Shown here: positions 12,203 through 23,200 of the stretch, piece after piece
Layout: each line of letters starts with the position of its first letter
Numbering within the stretch: position 1 is the first letter of the stretch
Assembly (NCBI RefSeq): GCF_002288925.2
Contig: NW_022098000.1
Coordinates: 21,551,205-21,615,204 of the forward strand
Reading direction: 5' to 3'
DNA from: Delphinapterus leucas
Taxonomy: Eukaryota > Chordata > Mammalia > Artiodactyla > Monodontidae
DNA length: 64,000 bases
Made by a program: the position numbers and the translations under genes
The notes under the pieces: model-generated
What the model saw: the letters and a program-made list of their open reading frames with translations, nothing else
Databases searched by the model: none
Told to the model about the DNA's origin: nothing

Positions 12203-12304
12203 GGTGCACGGGCTTATTGCTGTGGCTTCTCTTGTTGTGGAGCGCGGGCTCTAGGTGCACGGGCTTATTGCTGTGGCTTCTCTTGTTGTGGAGCGCGGGC
12301 TCTA
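12203..12304 (-). repeat. 51-bp tandem duplication inside a SINE
   Basis: Two identical 51-bp units at 12203-12253 and 12254-12304, each starting GGTGCACGGGCTTATTGC, followed by a third partial start at 12305. The unit corresponds to the repeated CACAACAAGAG/GAAGCC module of the SINE body, so slippage or unequal exchange is likely. Confidence 0.95.
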
Positions 12305-12438
12305 GGTGCACGGGCTTCAGTAGTTGCGGCATGCGGGCTCAGCAGTTGTGGTGCATGGGCTTAGTTGCTCCACGGCATGTGGGATCTTCCCGGACCAGGG
12401 CTCGAACCCATGTCCCCTGCATTGGCAGGCGGATTCTT

Positions 12439-13969
12439 TTTTGTTGTTTTTTAAAAAAATTTTTTTATTATTATTATTTTTACATCTTTATTGGAGTATA
12501 ATTGCTTTACAATGGTGTGTTAGTTTCTGCTTTATAACAAAGTGAATCAGTTATACATATACATATGTCCCCATATCTCTTCCCTCTTGCGTCTCCCTCC
12601 CTCCCACCCTCCCTATCCCGCCCCTCTAGGTGGTCACAAAGCACCGAGCTGATCTCCCTGTGCTATGTGGCTGCTTCCCACTAGCTATCTATTTTACGTT
12701 TGGTAGTGTATATATGTCCATGCCGCTCTCTCGCCTCGTCACAGCTTACCCTTCCCCCTCCCCATATCCTCAAGTCCATTCTCTAGTAGGTCTGTCTTTA
12801 TTCCTGTCTTACCCCTAGGTTCTTCATGACAGTTTTTCTTTTCTTAGATTCCATATATATGTGTTAGCATACGGTATTTGTCTTTCTCTTTCTGACTTAC
12901 TTCACTCTGTATGACAGACTCTAGGTCCATCCACCTCATTACAAATAGCTCAATTTTTCTTTTTATGGCTGAGTAATATTCCATTGTATATATGTGCCAC
13001 ATCTTATTTATCCATTCATCCGATGATGGACACTTAGGTTGTTTCCATCTCCGGGCTATTGTAAATAGAGCTGCAATGAACATTTTGGTACATGACTCTT
13101 TTTGAATTATGGTTTTCTCAGGGTATATGCCCAGTAGTGGGATTGCGGGGTCATATGGTAGTTCTATTTGTAGTTTTTTAAGGAACCTCCATACTGTTCT
13201 TCACAGTGGCTGTACCAATTCACATTCCCACCAGCAGTGCAAGAGTGTTCCCTTTTCTCCACACCCTCTCCAGCATTTATTGTTTCTAGATTTTTTGATG
13301 ATGGCCATTCCGACTGGTATGAGATGATATCTCGTAGTTTTGATTTGCATTTCTCTAATGATTAGTGATGTTGAGCATTCTTTCATGTGTTTGTTGGCAG
13401 TCTGTATATCTTCTTTGGAGAAATGTCTATTTAGGTCTTCTGCCCATTTTTGGATTGGGTTGTTTGTTTTTTTGTTATTGAGCTGCATGAGCTGCTTATA
13501 AATTTTGGAAATTAATCCTTTGTCAGTTGCTTCATTGGCAAATATTTTCTCCCATTCTGAGGGTTGTCTTGTTTATGGTTTCCTTTGCTGTGCAAAAGCT
13601 TTTAAGTTTCATTAGGTCCCATTTGTTTATTTTTGGTTTTTTTCCATTTCTCTAGGAGGTGGGTCAGAAAGGATCTTGCTGTGATGTATGTCATAGAGTG
13701 TCCTGCCTATGTTTTCCTCTAAGAGTTTGATAGTTTCTGGCCTTACTTTAGGTCTTTAATCCATTTTGAGCTTATTTTTGTGTATGGTGTTAGGGAGTGA
13801 TCTAATCTCATACTTTTACATGTGGCTGTCCAGTTTTCCCAGCACCACTTATTGAAGAGGCTGTCCTTTCTCCACTGTACATTCCTGCCTCCTTTATCAA
13901 AGATAAGGTGACCACATGTGCGTGGGTTTATCTCTGGGCTTTCTATCCTGTTCCATTGATCTGTATTTC
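12439..13969 (-). mobile_element. 5'-truncated L1 inserted in the SINE
   Basis: This L1 reads on the minus strand. Its poly(A) tail is the T-rich run from 12439, the 3' untranslated region follows, and the C-terminal part of ORF2 occupies about 12840-13960. A perfect 16-bp duplication of SINE sequence, tggcaggcggattctt, flanks it at 12423-12438 and 13970-13985. This proves target-primed insertion into the SINE. The body is about 1.5 kb against a full length near 6 kb. ORF2 is broken, so the copy cannot move by itself. Confidence 0.95.
12844..13488 (-). pseudogene. L1 ORF2 C-terminal remnant
   Basis: ORF2 encodes the L1 endonuclease and reverse transcriptase; only its C-terminal end remains here. 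Two minus-strand segments are recognisable. The first, at 13201-13488, carries the cysteine-rich motif ([20 protein letters not shown]). The second, at 12844-13083, carries the conserved MWHIYTMEYYSAIK block. They are separated by an in-frame stop where the family has tryptophan after the QPL triplet, plus a frame change. The remnant is dead. Confidence 0.93.
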
Positions 13970-14026
13970 TGGCAGGCGGATTCTTAACCACTGCGCCACC
14001 ACGGAAGCCCAAGGGCAAAGAAACTT

Positions 14027-14430
14027 TAAATGTTGCATGTTACAGTGCCACGGTGATCAAGTAATTAGTAGTTCCTATTGAAATAAGCTTAATCCAGGGA
14101 AACTCAATAGGCAATTATATTTTCCATGTGAAACTGAGCAGGAAAAAGTATGAGATTTAAGAAGGTGGAAAAGGAACTTCTTTGTACATCTCTATTAAAA
14201 TCAGATGTTGGAACCCAAATGCACTTTAAAGTATATCATTATTTTATTATTATTATTTATTTTTGCATCCTTTTATTACTTTGAAGCAAGGAAATCAATC
14301 TAGGGAAAAGGTGAGAGTTGGCATCTTGAAATGCATTGGGAAATTATAAACTATGAGAGCTATTGATAAAGCTGGTATTTATAGCTCCATCAAGGATTTT
14401 ATATTATTTACATCTAGACTATATACACAA
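14027..14430. other. Unrecognised AT-rich DNA
   Basis: An (ATT)n-rich patch at about 14238-14265 is the only distinctive feature. No gene or repeat family is named. Confidence 0.4.
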
Positions 14431-14790
14431 TCAACGCCCACTAATCCATTCCAGGTAATTAGTGCTATTTCCATTTTCAAAGTCACACAAGACTCTTCTT
14501 GCAGCCAAATACACATGAGACAGAGATGCTTTGAGAGGGTCACTTGGATCAAGATTTAAAATACAACCATTTACAATAAAGGCCTTCCAAGCCAGACTGT
14601 TCATTTTGACATAAATTGGATCCAAACTGGCATCACTGAGGATGTATTTCTGGTATTCATCTACAAACACAAATTCTCGTGAGTGATGTCAGATAGGATC
14701 TGGGCATATAAGATGTCCATTGACCTGGTGAATTTCTGATTCTGAAAACTCTGGAAGAGTTTTCCCCCAAATCCCACCTTCAGATTCTGT
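14431..14790 (-). pseudogene. Possible frameshifted coding remnant, unidentified
   Basis: Two minus-strand frames meet head to tail. The upstream one (to about 14685) ends ...MDILYAQILSDITHE. A shift of one base joins it to a second frame, about 14431-14685, beginning EFVFVDEYQKYILSD and running about 75 further codons. The composition is protein-like, with balanced residues and few low-complexity runs. The upstream frame is preceded on the minus strand by a pyrimidine-rich stretch ending CTACAG near 14788, which resembles a splice acceptor. I do not recognise the protein. It may be a decayed exon, a processed pseudogene or chance. A 19-21 bp duplication in the pyrimidine stretch (about 14800-14840) adds doubt. 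Confidence 0.3.
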
Positions 14791-14954
14791 AGCCGGGAGA
14801 AACAAACAGGAAACATTAGCAAACAAACAGGAAGCATTAGCAATTGTCTTTGACTTAGCACCTCAGTTCATTCCCCCAAGTCTGAAGTTCTCCTTTTTTT
14901 GGTGAGGTCTTCAGTTTCATACATTCATGTACTGATTTATTCATTTACTTTTCT

Positions 14955-15484
14955 TATTAGTTATTTACTGCTGTGTAACAAATTACGCCCTGAGACTTAG
15001 TAGCTTAAAACTACACGCATTTATTCCCTCTTGATTTCTGAGGGTCAAGAGTCTGGCGTGGCTTAGCTGGGTCCTCTGCTTCAAGGTCTCCCCACAAGGC
15101 TGTAATCAAGGCGTCGGCCAGGGCTGGGAGTCTCCAGTCAGGAAGCATCCACTTCCAAGCTCGTGTGGTTGTGGGGAGGATTCAGTTCCTTGCAGGATGT
15201 TGGATTGGACCTCAGCTCCTCCTGAGGCCTCCCTCAGTTCCTTGCGACATGACCGTTTCCAACATGGCAGCTTGCTTCATCAAAGCATGTAAGCTGAGAA
15301 GGTAACTAGCAAGATGGAAGTTACACTCTTTTATATCTCACTTTTATAATGGAAGTGAGATACCCTCAACATTGCCATATCCCATGGTCTAGAAGCAAGT
15401 TTCTCAAGGTAAGGAGAATACACAAGGCTGTGAGTACTAGCAGGTGGGGATATTTGGGGGCCATCTCAGAGGCTGCCAATCACA
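14955..15484 (-). mobile_element. MLT1C/D-type MaLR solo LTR
   Basis: The plus strand follows the reverse complement of an MLT1 LTR. Cues in order are tgctgtgtaacaaattacg, acttagtagcttaaaac, gcttagctgggtcctctg, aaggcgtcggccagggctg, aacatggcagcttgcttcat and ggccatctcagaggctgcc. No internal retroviral sequence adjoins it. Confidence 0.8.
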
Positions 15485-15880
15485 TGTGTTAAGAATTTGT
15501 TGAGCCCCTCTTAGCTTCATGACCCTGTGCCAGGTGCCGGGGATACAGTGACGACCACCCTTCTCTCATCACAACTCACAACCTATCTGGGAGAAAGGGA
15601 ACAGACATTCAATAGATTATTGCAATTGGTGATAAACACACTAAGTTAGAAATACAGGGAATAAAAGCTCCAATCCGGTCTAGGTTGAGGGAGGTAGGAT
15701 GTCAGGCAGGGGCATTTCAATGGAGACTTAAAGAAGGACTGGCCCAGGACAGAGAAGGAAGGAAGTTTACCAGGGAGAGGAAACAGCCTGTGCAAAGATC
15801 CTGAGGCAGGAAAGACTGTGTTGTATTTGAGGGAAGAGTGGCTGCAGTGTCGAGAGAACAGGAACAGCAAGAGAAGGAAG
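15485..15880. mobile_element. Old L2-type LINE fragment
   Basis: The segment includes ctgtgccaggtgccggggat and gcctgtgcaaagatcctgag, patterns common in mammalian L2 copies. It is diverged and its orientation is not certain. Confidence 0.55.
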
Positions 15881-16380
15881 TGAGGCCTTGTCTGCTGTCT
15901 TAAGGATTCTGGCCCATGGCCAGTGGCCTTCTCAAGGAGGCCCTTGAGAAGTGACCTGGAGACCCCTTTGGCCACTTTTCTCTTCCTGAGGTCTTCTCTC
16001 TACTGGCCTGCAGTCAGTCTTGAGGCTGTGACCATGCTCAGATGCACCTGAGTGCCTCATTCCTCTTTATCTTGTGATGATATCCTGCTGATATCGTACC
16101 ATATAGACCCAAAAGCTCTTCCTCCTCCCACTTATAGGATTTTTCTAGAGGTTTTCAAGCAAAACCAGATGTAGACCCCTAATATGTAAAACAGACAAAA
16201 GCAGAACCACTCAGATCACAGACAGTTACAGGAGGAGAAGGTGCCCTTGGGAACACCTTTCCCCACATTCCCACAAGGGTTCCCAAGACACCTCTCTGGG
16301 GCTCTGGGACTCTGACAATCCTAGTTGGAGAAACATGTCCTTCAGCCACAACTTTGCCAAATATTATTCCCAAGGACTCA
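15881..16380. other. Unrecognised DNA
   Basis: Nothing is identified apart from general similarity to old repeats at its left edge. Confidence 0.35.
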
Positions 16381-16560
16381 TTCTTTCAATAAACCTTTAC
16401 TGAACCCTTACAGTGTACCAGGCATGAGGGAGGCACTGAGCATATGAAGGAAGGTGATTAAGACAGTCTCCTCCCTCCGTGAACTCACTAAGGAGGGATT
16501 CACGTGGGTGAATGACTCATCGCATTGCATTACATGTGATGTGCAATTACAGAGGGTAAG
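16381..16560. mobile_element. Possible L2 fragment
   Basis: The phrase starting tttactgaacccttacagtg, followed by taccaggcatg, matches the recurrent L2 pattern for this part of the element. Diverged. Confidence 0.5.
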
Positions 16561-17267
16561 GCAGGGAACCACGGTGGCTCAAAGGGGACACACGCAGAAA
16601 AGACTTCAGGAGTAGATGAAGCTTGAGTGAAGAGGAGTTTGCAGGTGAACAAGAGGCCTGGCAATACCTGCCTCTGAGGATTTGCCCTTGAAATCACTCC
16701 CTTCCCCCATACCTCTCAGATCTCACCATCTAGATGGGGTACCCCCTCTCAGTAGGCTAAAAGAAGAGCCCTAGGCTTGCAGTAGAAAGGCCTTGAGTGA
16801 GCTCCCAGGTCCTATAACAACCATGGTGTAAGTTCATATTGGGTTTTAATTTCACACAGCTCCTGGATTGAGATAGAATTGAGCAACTTTACACAGTTGA
16901 AGACCCCAAACTGTCTTTCCAAACTTCTCAGTAGAGGGACTGAGCAGGGAACACTGTGTATCCCACCTTAGAGCATTTCTTCCCAACCAAGGCCCTTTCA
17001 GAAGGGGCAGTGGACCTCCTGTCTGCTGTCAGAGTCTTAGACTGGGGTCACTCATCAGGTCGAGCATGTTCTGTTGGCTTCTGGGGTTCTCCCTGATGGG
17101 CCTTGACAGTCCAGAATTCTAGGGAGAGCTGGCTTCCATTTGCTAAGTAATTACGCAGAGATTTGACTAATCATTCCTAACAACAACTAAAAGCTCGTAC
17201 CAGTCCTAAAACAGTAAATTCAGTAAATTTAAAGTCTTAAAATAGTAAAGGATGCAATAGGCATTGC
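16561..17267. other. Unrecognised single-copy-like DNA
   Basis: No gene or repeat recognised. Confidence 0.35.
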
Positions 17268-17305
17268 ATATTGCATAGCCTCAGTATGCTGAGGCTATGC
17301 GATAT
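17268..17305. repeat. Near-perfect 17-bp inverted repeat, 4-nt loop
   Basis: Left arm ATATTGCATAGCCTCAG (17268-17284) pairs with right arm CTGAGGCTATGCGATAT (17289-17305) across the loop TATG. Twelve inner pairs are perfect and only one outer pair is a G-T mismatch. It would form a hairpin in single-stranded DNA or RNA. The arms are too short and pairing does not extend, so a microRNA precursor is unlikely. Confidence 0.95.
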
Positions 17306-17579
17306 CAGAACAACTGGCCATTCAGAGGAAAAGCTTTCAGGACCGGATGCTGGGTTGTGCAAGCCAGGCAGTCTGTTGTTTAATTGTTTTATCTCTGGTG
17401 ACTCATACATCTTTAGTTTAGCCTCAGGCCAGGTTTGGGCAATAACAGCAAAAGAGTCCAGCTCAACTCTCTCCTCCTCCCAAGATCTTCCTTCCTACAG
17501 AAAAATAAGCTCTGTCTTTGTCCTACAAACTCAAACTACCTTTGGATTTTTCCACACATTGTAAGGTCCTAGCATATTC

Positions 17580-17815
17580 TCTTGGGACACCTACACCTCT
17601 TATCTTGTTTTTATAATGTTGATTACAATTTTATACTGTTTTTTTTCTCAGGGGATGCCTTTGACTACCGGAGTAGATGGTAAGCTCCTTTCGGGCTCAA
17701 GGGAATGCTTTCCCCATATTGGAAGTTATGGCTCTTTGCCATCTCCACTAGACTTAGCACAGTGTCAGGCAAGTAGGCACTCTATAAATATTTGTGTGTG
17801 AATGAATAACCATGG
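17580..17815 (+). mobile_element. L2 3' end fragment
   Basis: The end reads agatggtaagctcctttcgg, gacttagcacagtgtcaggc, and ctctataaatatttgtgtgt, which is the usual L2 3' terminus. Confidence 0.65.
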
Positions 17816-18770
17816 CCTGCCCTGTGTATTACGCAGCCAGTTTCCCTGACATGAGGGGACCCAGCCGGGGCATTTGTGAGGAAAGGAGGCAGTCTGGGAG
17901 GGCTGCAGGTGGTTCACAGCTGGCAGGCAATGTCCACAGACCCCTGGTCAAATACATGTGAAAATTAACATCTTTATGCCTCAAAAAAAAAAAAAAAAAA
18001 GAAGGAAAGAAAGAAAAAGAAACGCCCCTAATTGAACCTATATCGAGGGTGATTGCCATTTACTTAATCCCAGTTTGGACTACACATCACCAGGCTTCAC
18101 TTGCACCCTTTCCTTTAGTTATAAGTTAGCTATTTTTACCACATTTCACTTCTTTACCCTAGAAAGCATTTCCTGAAAACAGCCCACCGGAGGATTCTGC
18201 TAAGAGCAGTGAGCCGTTTTATTTCCTTTTCCTTCCAACTTTTGCCATTTACTAAGATGGCAGGCAGTTAAGAGTTTCATCTCCTTGAACCTTGGTGAAA
18301 AATTGAAGAGCAGGTAACACAACCAGAGTATGACGATGTGCTTATTTAAAGACGGAATTTGCTTTTTAGTGCAAGCAAGGAGACGGCATGGTCTCCGCCC
18401 TGGATAACGTGCTTCTGTTCTGAGGACAGCCTCTCCTGGCTTTATGATTGTGGGTGACTCACTCAACCATCTGGCAACTTTCTTCCTGCCATTAAAGGTG
18501 AGAAGGAGAGTGAGGATATTACGAATGGCTTCTCAGGCCTAAGGATATTATGAGAATGTAGTGCTTTATGTCCATCCCTTCTAGAAAAAAGATCCACAAA
18601 AAGTGTGCATTTCTGGACTCACTTTTTCCATAAACTGGATCCTCTTCCCGTCTCCTCTGTTTCTAGCAAAGGGACCATTTTCTACTTGACACCTTTCCAG
18701 AGGCAATCAGTCAAGTCTTATCAAGTCTTCCTTTCCAAAGCCTGTGCATTTGTCCTTTTTTATACACCTC
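17816..18770. other. Unrecognised DNA with an A-rich tract
   Basis: A poly-A run followed by GAAA units lies at 17983-18022. No element body adjoins it that I can name. The remainder holds no recognised gene. Confidence 0.4.
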
Positions 18771-19640
18771 ATTCATTTACTTAGTGACAGTTACTAAGCA
18801 TCAGTGAAATCCAAACCATTGTATTGGTTGCAGTGGATAAAAATAAGACTAAGAAGTGGATAGAAATAAGAAGAATTGGTTCTCGCCATTAAGAAGTTTA
18901 CAAAGCTTCTGAAGGGTCACAGTTATCAAATATTTCTCAGGTATTTTCCTCACATGTGAGAAACTAAAGGTCCAATTTGAATCTCCTGCCTGAAATCTCA
19001 TCTACTTTCTCTATCAAGCATTCCACTGGCCAAAATAAGATTCCTAGATAAACATTTTAATCATGTCATTTCATGGAGTTAAAACTTTCCCATAGCTCTT
19101 CACTGCTTACAGGATAAAGATCAAACTCTTAATTTAACTCAAGTTCAAGAGCTTCTAAATTTGGAATTAACTTATTTTCTGATCTTTCTTCCCACAACTC
19201 ATTATAAATTTTCTGCTCAGACAAATTGGTCAGATTATTATGCTAAAATTCTATGTCCAGTCTATTTATTCATCTAGTCAAGAATGAATTGGATATCTTC
19301 TGTGTGGCAGTGCTATGATAAAGGATGGTGTACAGTTTCTGCACTCAAAGAGCTTATTCTTTAGACAAGGATACAGCCAAATGAATTGACCATGACAATG
19401 ACAGAAGGAACACTGGATGGAATTAAGCACTGGATGTCACGGGAGCACAGAACCACGGCTAATCCAGCATTGCAGAAGTCAAGGAACATCAGAGAAAATG
19501 ACATCTAAAGTGAGCAGTTAGGCAAGAAGTTGAAGAAAGTGTGTACCAGACAGAAAACGCAGTGTGTTCAATGGCCTGGTGACGAGAACAGGTTGGGTTT
19601 GAGTAACTTAGAGAATGTGAATCAGAATGGAATATGAAAC
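18771..19640. mobile_element. Decayed L2 LINE segments
   Basis: The part at about 18960-19250 follows the plus-strand L2 3' region (tcatgtcatttcatgg, then cttcactgcttacaggataa). Flanking parts at 18771-18910 and 19260-19640 resemble other L2 pieces. The copy is heavily diverged and has no coding potential. Confidence 0.55.
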
Positions 19641-20044
19641 AAGTGTGTGGTGTGTGTAGTGTGTGTGGTGTGTGTAGGGAAATTGCAAGAGAGGCTGAAG
19701 AGGGAAGCAAGCCCAGATCACTGGAGATCTCATCAATGAGGCTAACAGGTTTAGGCTGGATGGGTTTGAAGCAGCAGATTCATCTAGAGAATGTTGTACC
19801 CGAGTCCCACAAACCCGAAGTGGAGTGCTTGGGAGCGTTAAGTAAGGTCTTCCTTTCTAGGATTATTGTTAATGATCTTGTTAAGATGTTTGATCAATTT
19901 CCCTGCATTAGTCCTAAAAGTATGAGAAATCCAACTGAGTCAGTCTTTGAGAATCCAAGCTCTTATAGGGCCTTAAGAGAATAATATAGGAGATTTGCCT
20001 AAATGAATACAGAGACTAGTCTATCACCTGGTGGTATTTCCTAT

Positions 20045-20260
20045 CAAACTCTTGCCATAAAGATAATAGCTATCGCTGGTTGAGTGCTCACTACAAACTC
20101 ATACACTCACATGACATTGAGTGAGATACCTACTACTACATCCATTTTAGTGATGAGAAAAGTGACTCGGTTTAAGCAACTGGGTCGAGGTCTTAGGGTT
20201 GATTGTAAATATTTGTTTATTATGAACAAAGAAAGCTGGAATTTGAACCCAGAACTAGAA
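20045..20260 (-). mobile_element. MIR SINE fragment
   Basis: Reversed MIR pattern: ttgagtgctcactacaaact, cattttagtgatgagaaaa and the distal ggaatttgaacccagaacta block. Confidence 0.65.
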
Positions 20261-20280
20261 CAGGTAATTTTAAGGTCTGT

Positions 20281-21005
20281 TTAGTTGAAATTTACTCTGT
20301 ATTAATCAAAGATGTTTTAGGATATTTCCTCTCTGTCACCCTTCCTCATATGTCCAGGTGTATAGGCTGCTCTATGCTTTGCCTAGATTGGTAGGTATAT
20401 AACAGATACACATGGCGTTGGATGAAGAAACAAGTAAAGGAAGGATGTACAGGGAAGACGGTGAGGGGTGTTTTGGGGTGACTTGTACTGATGAGATACA
20501 GGTGAGCGGAATTTAAACCATGCAAAATGAGGAGGACTAATGCTTCCCCCACTGACTTCAACTCAGGCCCACACCTTATAGTAATAACCAGTTGGTTGGA
20601 GAGAAATTGCTTCTCTCCTATGGCCCATTTGGGAGGCGTGATGAATGGCTCCTTACATAAGGCTCCCTTGTATGGAGGAACACAAGTACACAGAATGGAG
20701 TCCTCCAAACACAGAGGCCCATGTCCAGGTTTTAAAAACCACCAACCAACCTGTACCCAGAAACAGCCGTTCATTTAGATGTGCAGGAACTGAACAACTT
20801 CAGAAATGTTCCAAGTCAAACTGCCCAGGGTAAAAAACAAACAGCAGCAGCTTGCTTCCAGAGGTTTCCAGGAATCACCCTGCCCAATAAAGAAAACAAT
20901 GGCCCAATCTGCTTGTTAACCAATTCCAGTCTGAGAAGATAACTCTGGGCCTCAACATTGTTTAACTATTTAACAATGGAAAAAACAATGAAAATGATCC
21001 AAGAC
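20281..21005. other. Unrecognised DNA
   Basis: A 142-codon minus-strand frame at 20346-20774 overlaps two plus frames and has no recognisable domain. I treat it as chance. No repeat named. Confidence 0.35.
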
Positions 21006-21176
21006 CTTGAAAATAGGTCAGCAACTCAATGAGAAGTCAATGTTTCCGTTGCTATCCCGCTACTTACTATCTGCCCTAGGAAGCAAGCGCACAGATGCCT
21101 ACCACAACATTGCTTGTGATTGGAAAAAACCCAGAAAACAACCTAAATACCCATTAATGGGAGAAGACCCTTTAAT

Positions 21177-21201
21177 CATGGGTCATGATTAATGACCCAT
21201 G
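21177..21201. repeat. 9-bp perfect inverted repeat in L1
   Basis: CATGGGTCA (21177-21185) and TGACCCATG (21193-21201) flank a 7-nt spacer. This is a local hairpin inside the decayed L1, probably arising by a fold-back mutation. Confidence 0.9.
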
Positions 21202-21525
21202 TGTAGTCACGTTGTGGAATACCATACAAAGAGGAAAAGGAAGTACTAATGGGTACTAATAAGTACTCAGGGGGCTAAGTCTCCTTGTCAGTTGAGTGGA
21301 AAAAGATAATTGCAGGATAATATGGACAGTTTGACAACCTTTAAGTATTAAAAAAGAGAAAGTAAAACTAACTTTGAGTAATGCTATATCTTTTCTGAGA
21401 GTAGATGTATTGGAAAAAGTTCTGGAAAGATACATAGCAAATGGGTGAGTGATCACTTCTGGAGAGGAGAACAGGATAGGGGGCGAGGGCAAAGTGGGGT
21501 CTTCAGTTTTATTTATAATGTTTTT

Positions 21526-21719
21526 TTGTGGTACGCGGGCCTCTCACTGTTGTGGCCTCTCCCGTTGTGGAGCACAGGCTCCGGACGCGCAGGTTCAGCG
21601 GCCATGGCGCACGGGCCCAGCCGCTCTGCGGCACGCGGGATCCTCCCAGACCGGGGCACGAACCCGTGTCCCCTGCATCGGCAGGCAGACTCTCAACCAC
21701 TGCGCCAACAGGGAAGCCC
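21526..21719 (-). mobile_element. CHR-type SINE, short form
   Basis: The short form on the minus strand ends its body with GTACGCGGGCCTCTCACTG, read on the plus strand next to the short poly-T. A perfect 12-bp target-site duplication, tataatgttttt, lies at 21514-21525 and 21720-21731. The CpG-rich body and exact flanks suggest a younger insertion than the long form. Confidence 0.96.
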
Positions 21720-22169
21720 TATAATGTTTTTATAAGCAGATATATTCATGCATGTGTTGTATAACTATAAATTAGTATTAATTATAAAATATATCATAAG
21801 TTCACTTGAAAGAGAACAGGCTTTAGGGTTACTAATATGAGGATCTCACTTAGCTATCTGCCAAATTCATGTAGGAAAAAGAAAACAAAAAATTCTTAAG
21901 GAAATTTAGACTTCTCAAGGAAGAATTTCCACTGGTGTTATTGAGACTAAGAAACCATGTTTTCCACTAGTTGGTGTTTTGAGACTACAAAACAGGTAAC
22001 CAAATGAAACTGTTAAGACTTTCTTTCTGAAAACCTTTATTACTGGGACATACTTAATGAGTAAACTTAGAAGTAAGTAAGAACCACCCCCCCATAGAAT
22101 AAAGTGAAATTGAGTAAATTATCCAGAGCTATGCTTAGTTTTCCAATATACGATTAATTATTGATTGGA

Positions 22170-22840
22170 GGACACTAATGAAAAAAATTATGTTCATAAT
22201 AGCAGCAACAGAACATAAAGCATCCTAGAATACACAGGCATGATATGACCAAAACTTTATTAAGAAATATGTAAATGGAGAGGTAGATTATGTTGCTGGG
22301 TGAAAAAAAAAAACAAACTGTTGGAAAGGATGAACAAATCCTTCTCAAATTAACTTACAAGATTAAGCCAATCCCATCAAAAAATCCCAATGGAATTTTG
22401 TTTTGTTGTTGGAATTTGAGGACATGATTCTAAAATTCACTTGAAAGAACAGAATGATGAGAAAAATTAAGGTTTTTTCTTGTTCCACTACACATTAAAG
22501 TATAACACAGAATGTCAGTTTTCTAAATGTTGTGGTATTGTTGTAAGAAAAGAAGAATTAATACAACAGAATAGAACTTCTGTCCTGAAACAGTTCTATC
22601 AATATATGTATGTGAGATAAATATCACAATCCAATGACAAAAGGAAAGATTATTCAACAGATGATATATATTTTTAATTGGCTATATGAAAAGAATGATA
22701 AAGCCAAGCCTAATTCCAGAAATTTTGGCCTCAAAATTTCCATATAACCATAAGACGTACAATTTTTATTTGAAAATGTAGATTAAGATATAATTGATAT
22801 TTAGAGAGAAGGACATTCTAAACATAAACAAAAAAGAGGT
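22170..22840 (+). mobile_element. Decayed L1 ORF2 fragment
   Basis: The fragment matches the L1 ORF2 region around accaaaactttattaagaa and aagccaatcccatcaaaa. It is strongly diverged with many stops. Confidence 0.6.
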
Positions 22841-23049
22841 CATAAGAGGAAAGATTATGTTTTGAGCATAGAAAAAAGTAAAACTCTTTTACGGGGCTTC
22901 TGAGTTACATGATTAAGGAGGAATGGTGACTGCTGGAGCTTGCCCAGCCCCACAGCCTTGCTTCTGCATATCAAACCACCACCATCCAAATGAAATGAAG
23001 GCAGAACTGAAAAGCACTTCTTCAACATACGTGACAAAGAGATTCAGAT

Positions 23050-23200
23050 GGAGTGATCTTTTTACAACATAGGAGACCACCTCCCTCTTTTCAATCCTTC
23101 CAAGAACTCCATCTCATTCCAAGCAGAGACCAAAGTCTTCCAGAGGCCTCAAGGCTGTGCCACCTCTGTCTTCATCTCCTCCCACTCTTTCCCTCTATTT
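23050..23200. other. Unrecognised DNA before L2
   Basis: Pyrimidine-rich text with no identified gene; possibly further L2. Confidence 0.3.

Larger units (their letters stand above)
12092..14014 (-). mobile_element. CHR-type SINE, long form, split by an L1
   Basis: SINE sequence occupies 12092-12438 and resumes at 13986-14014, where the tRNA-like head finishes. The outer flanks are gcaaataaactt (12080-12091) and gcaaagaaactt (14015-14026), a 12-bp target-site duplication with one mismatch. The SINE carries an internal 51-bp tandem duplication (separate entry). The interruption is an L1 with its own duplication, so the SINE is older than the L1. Confidence 0.95.
21006..21765 (+). mobile_element. 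Old L1 3' fragment interrupted by a SINE
   Basis: The ORF2 end and 3' untranslated pattern are recognisable (aaaacaacctaaatacccat, gtggaataccatacaaagag, then aagtattaaaaaagagaaag). A CHR SINE interrupts it at 21526-21719. Coding potential is lost. Confidence 0.65.

Noticed and set aside
17268..17305. MicroRNA precursor
   Set aside because: The stem is 17 bp with a 4-nt loop and pairing stops outside the arms; microRNA precursors need a longer stem.
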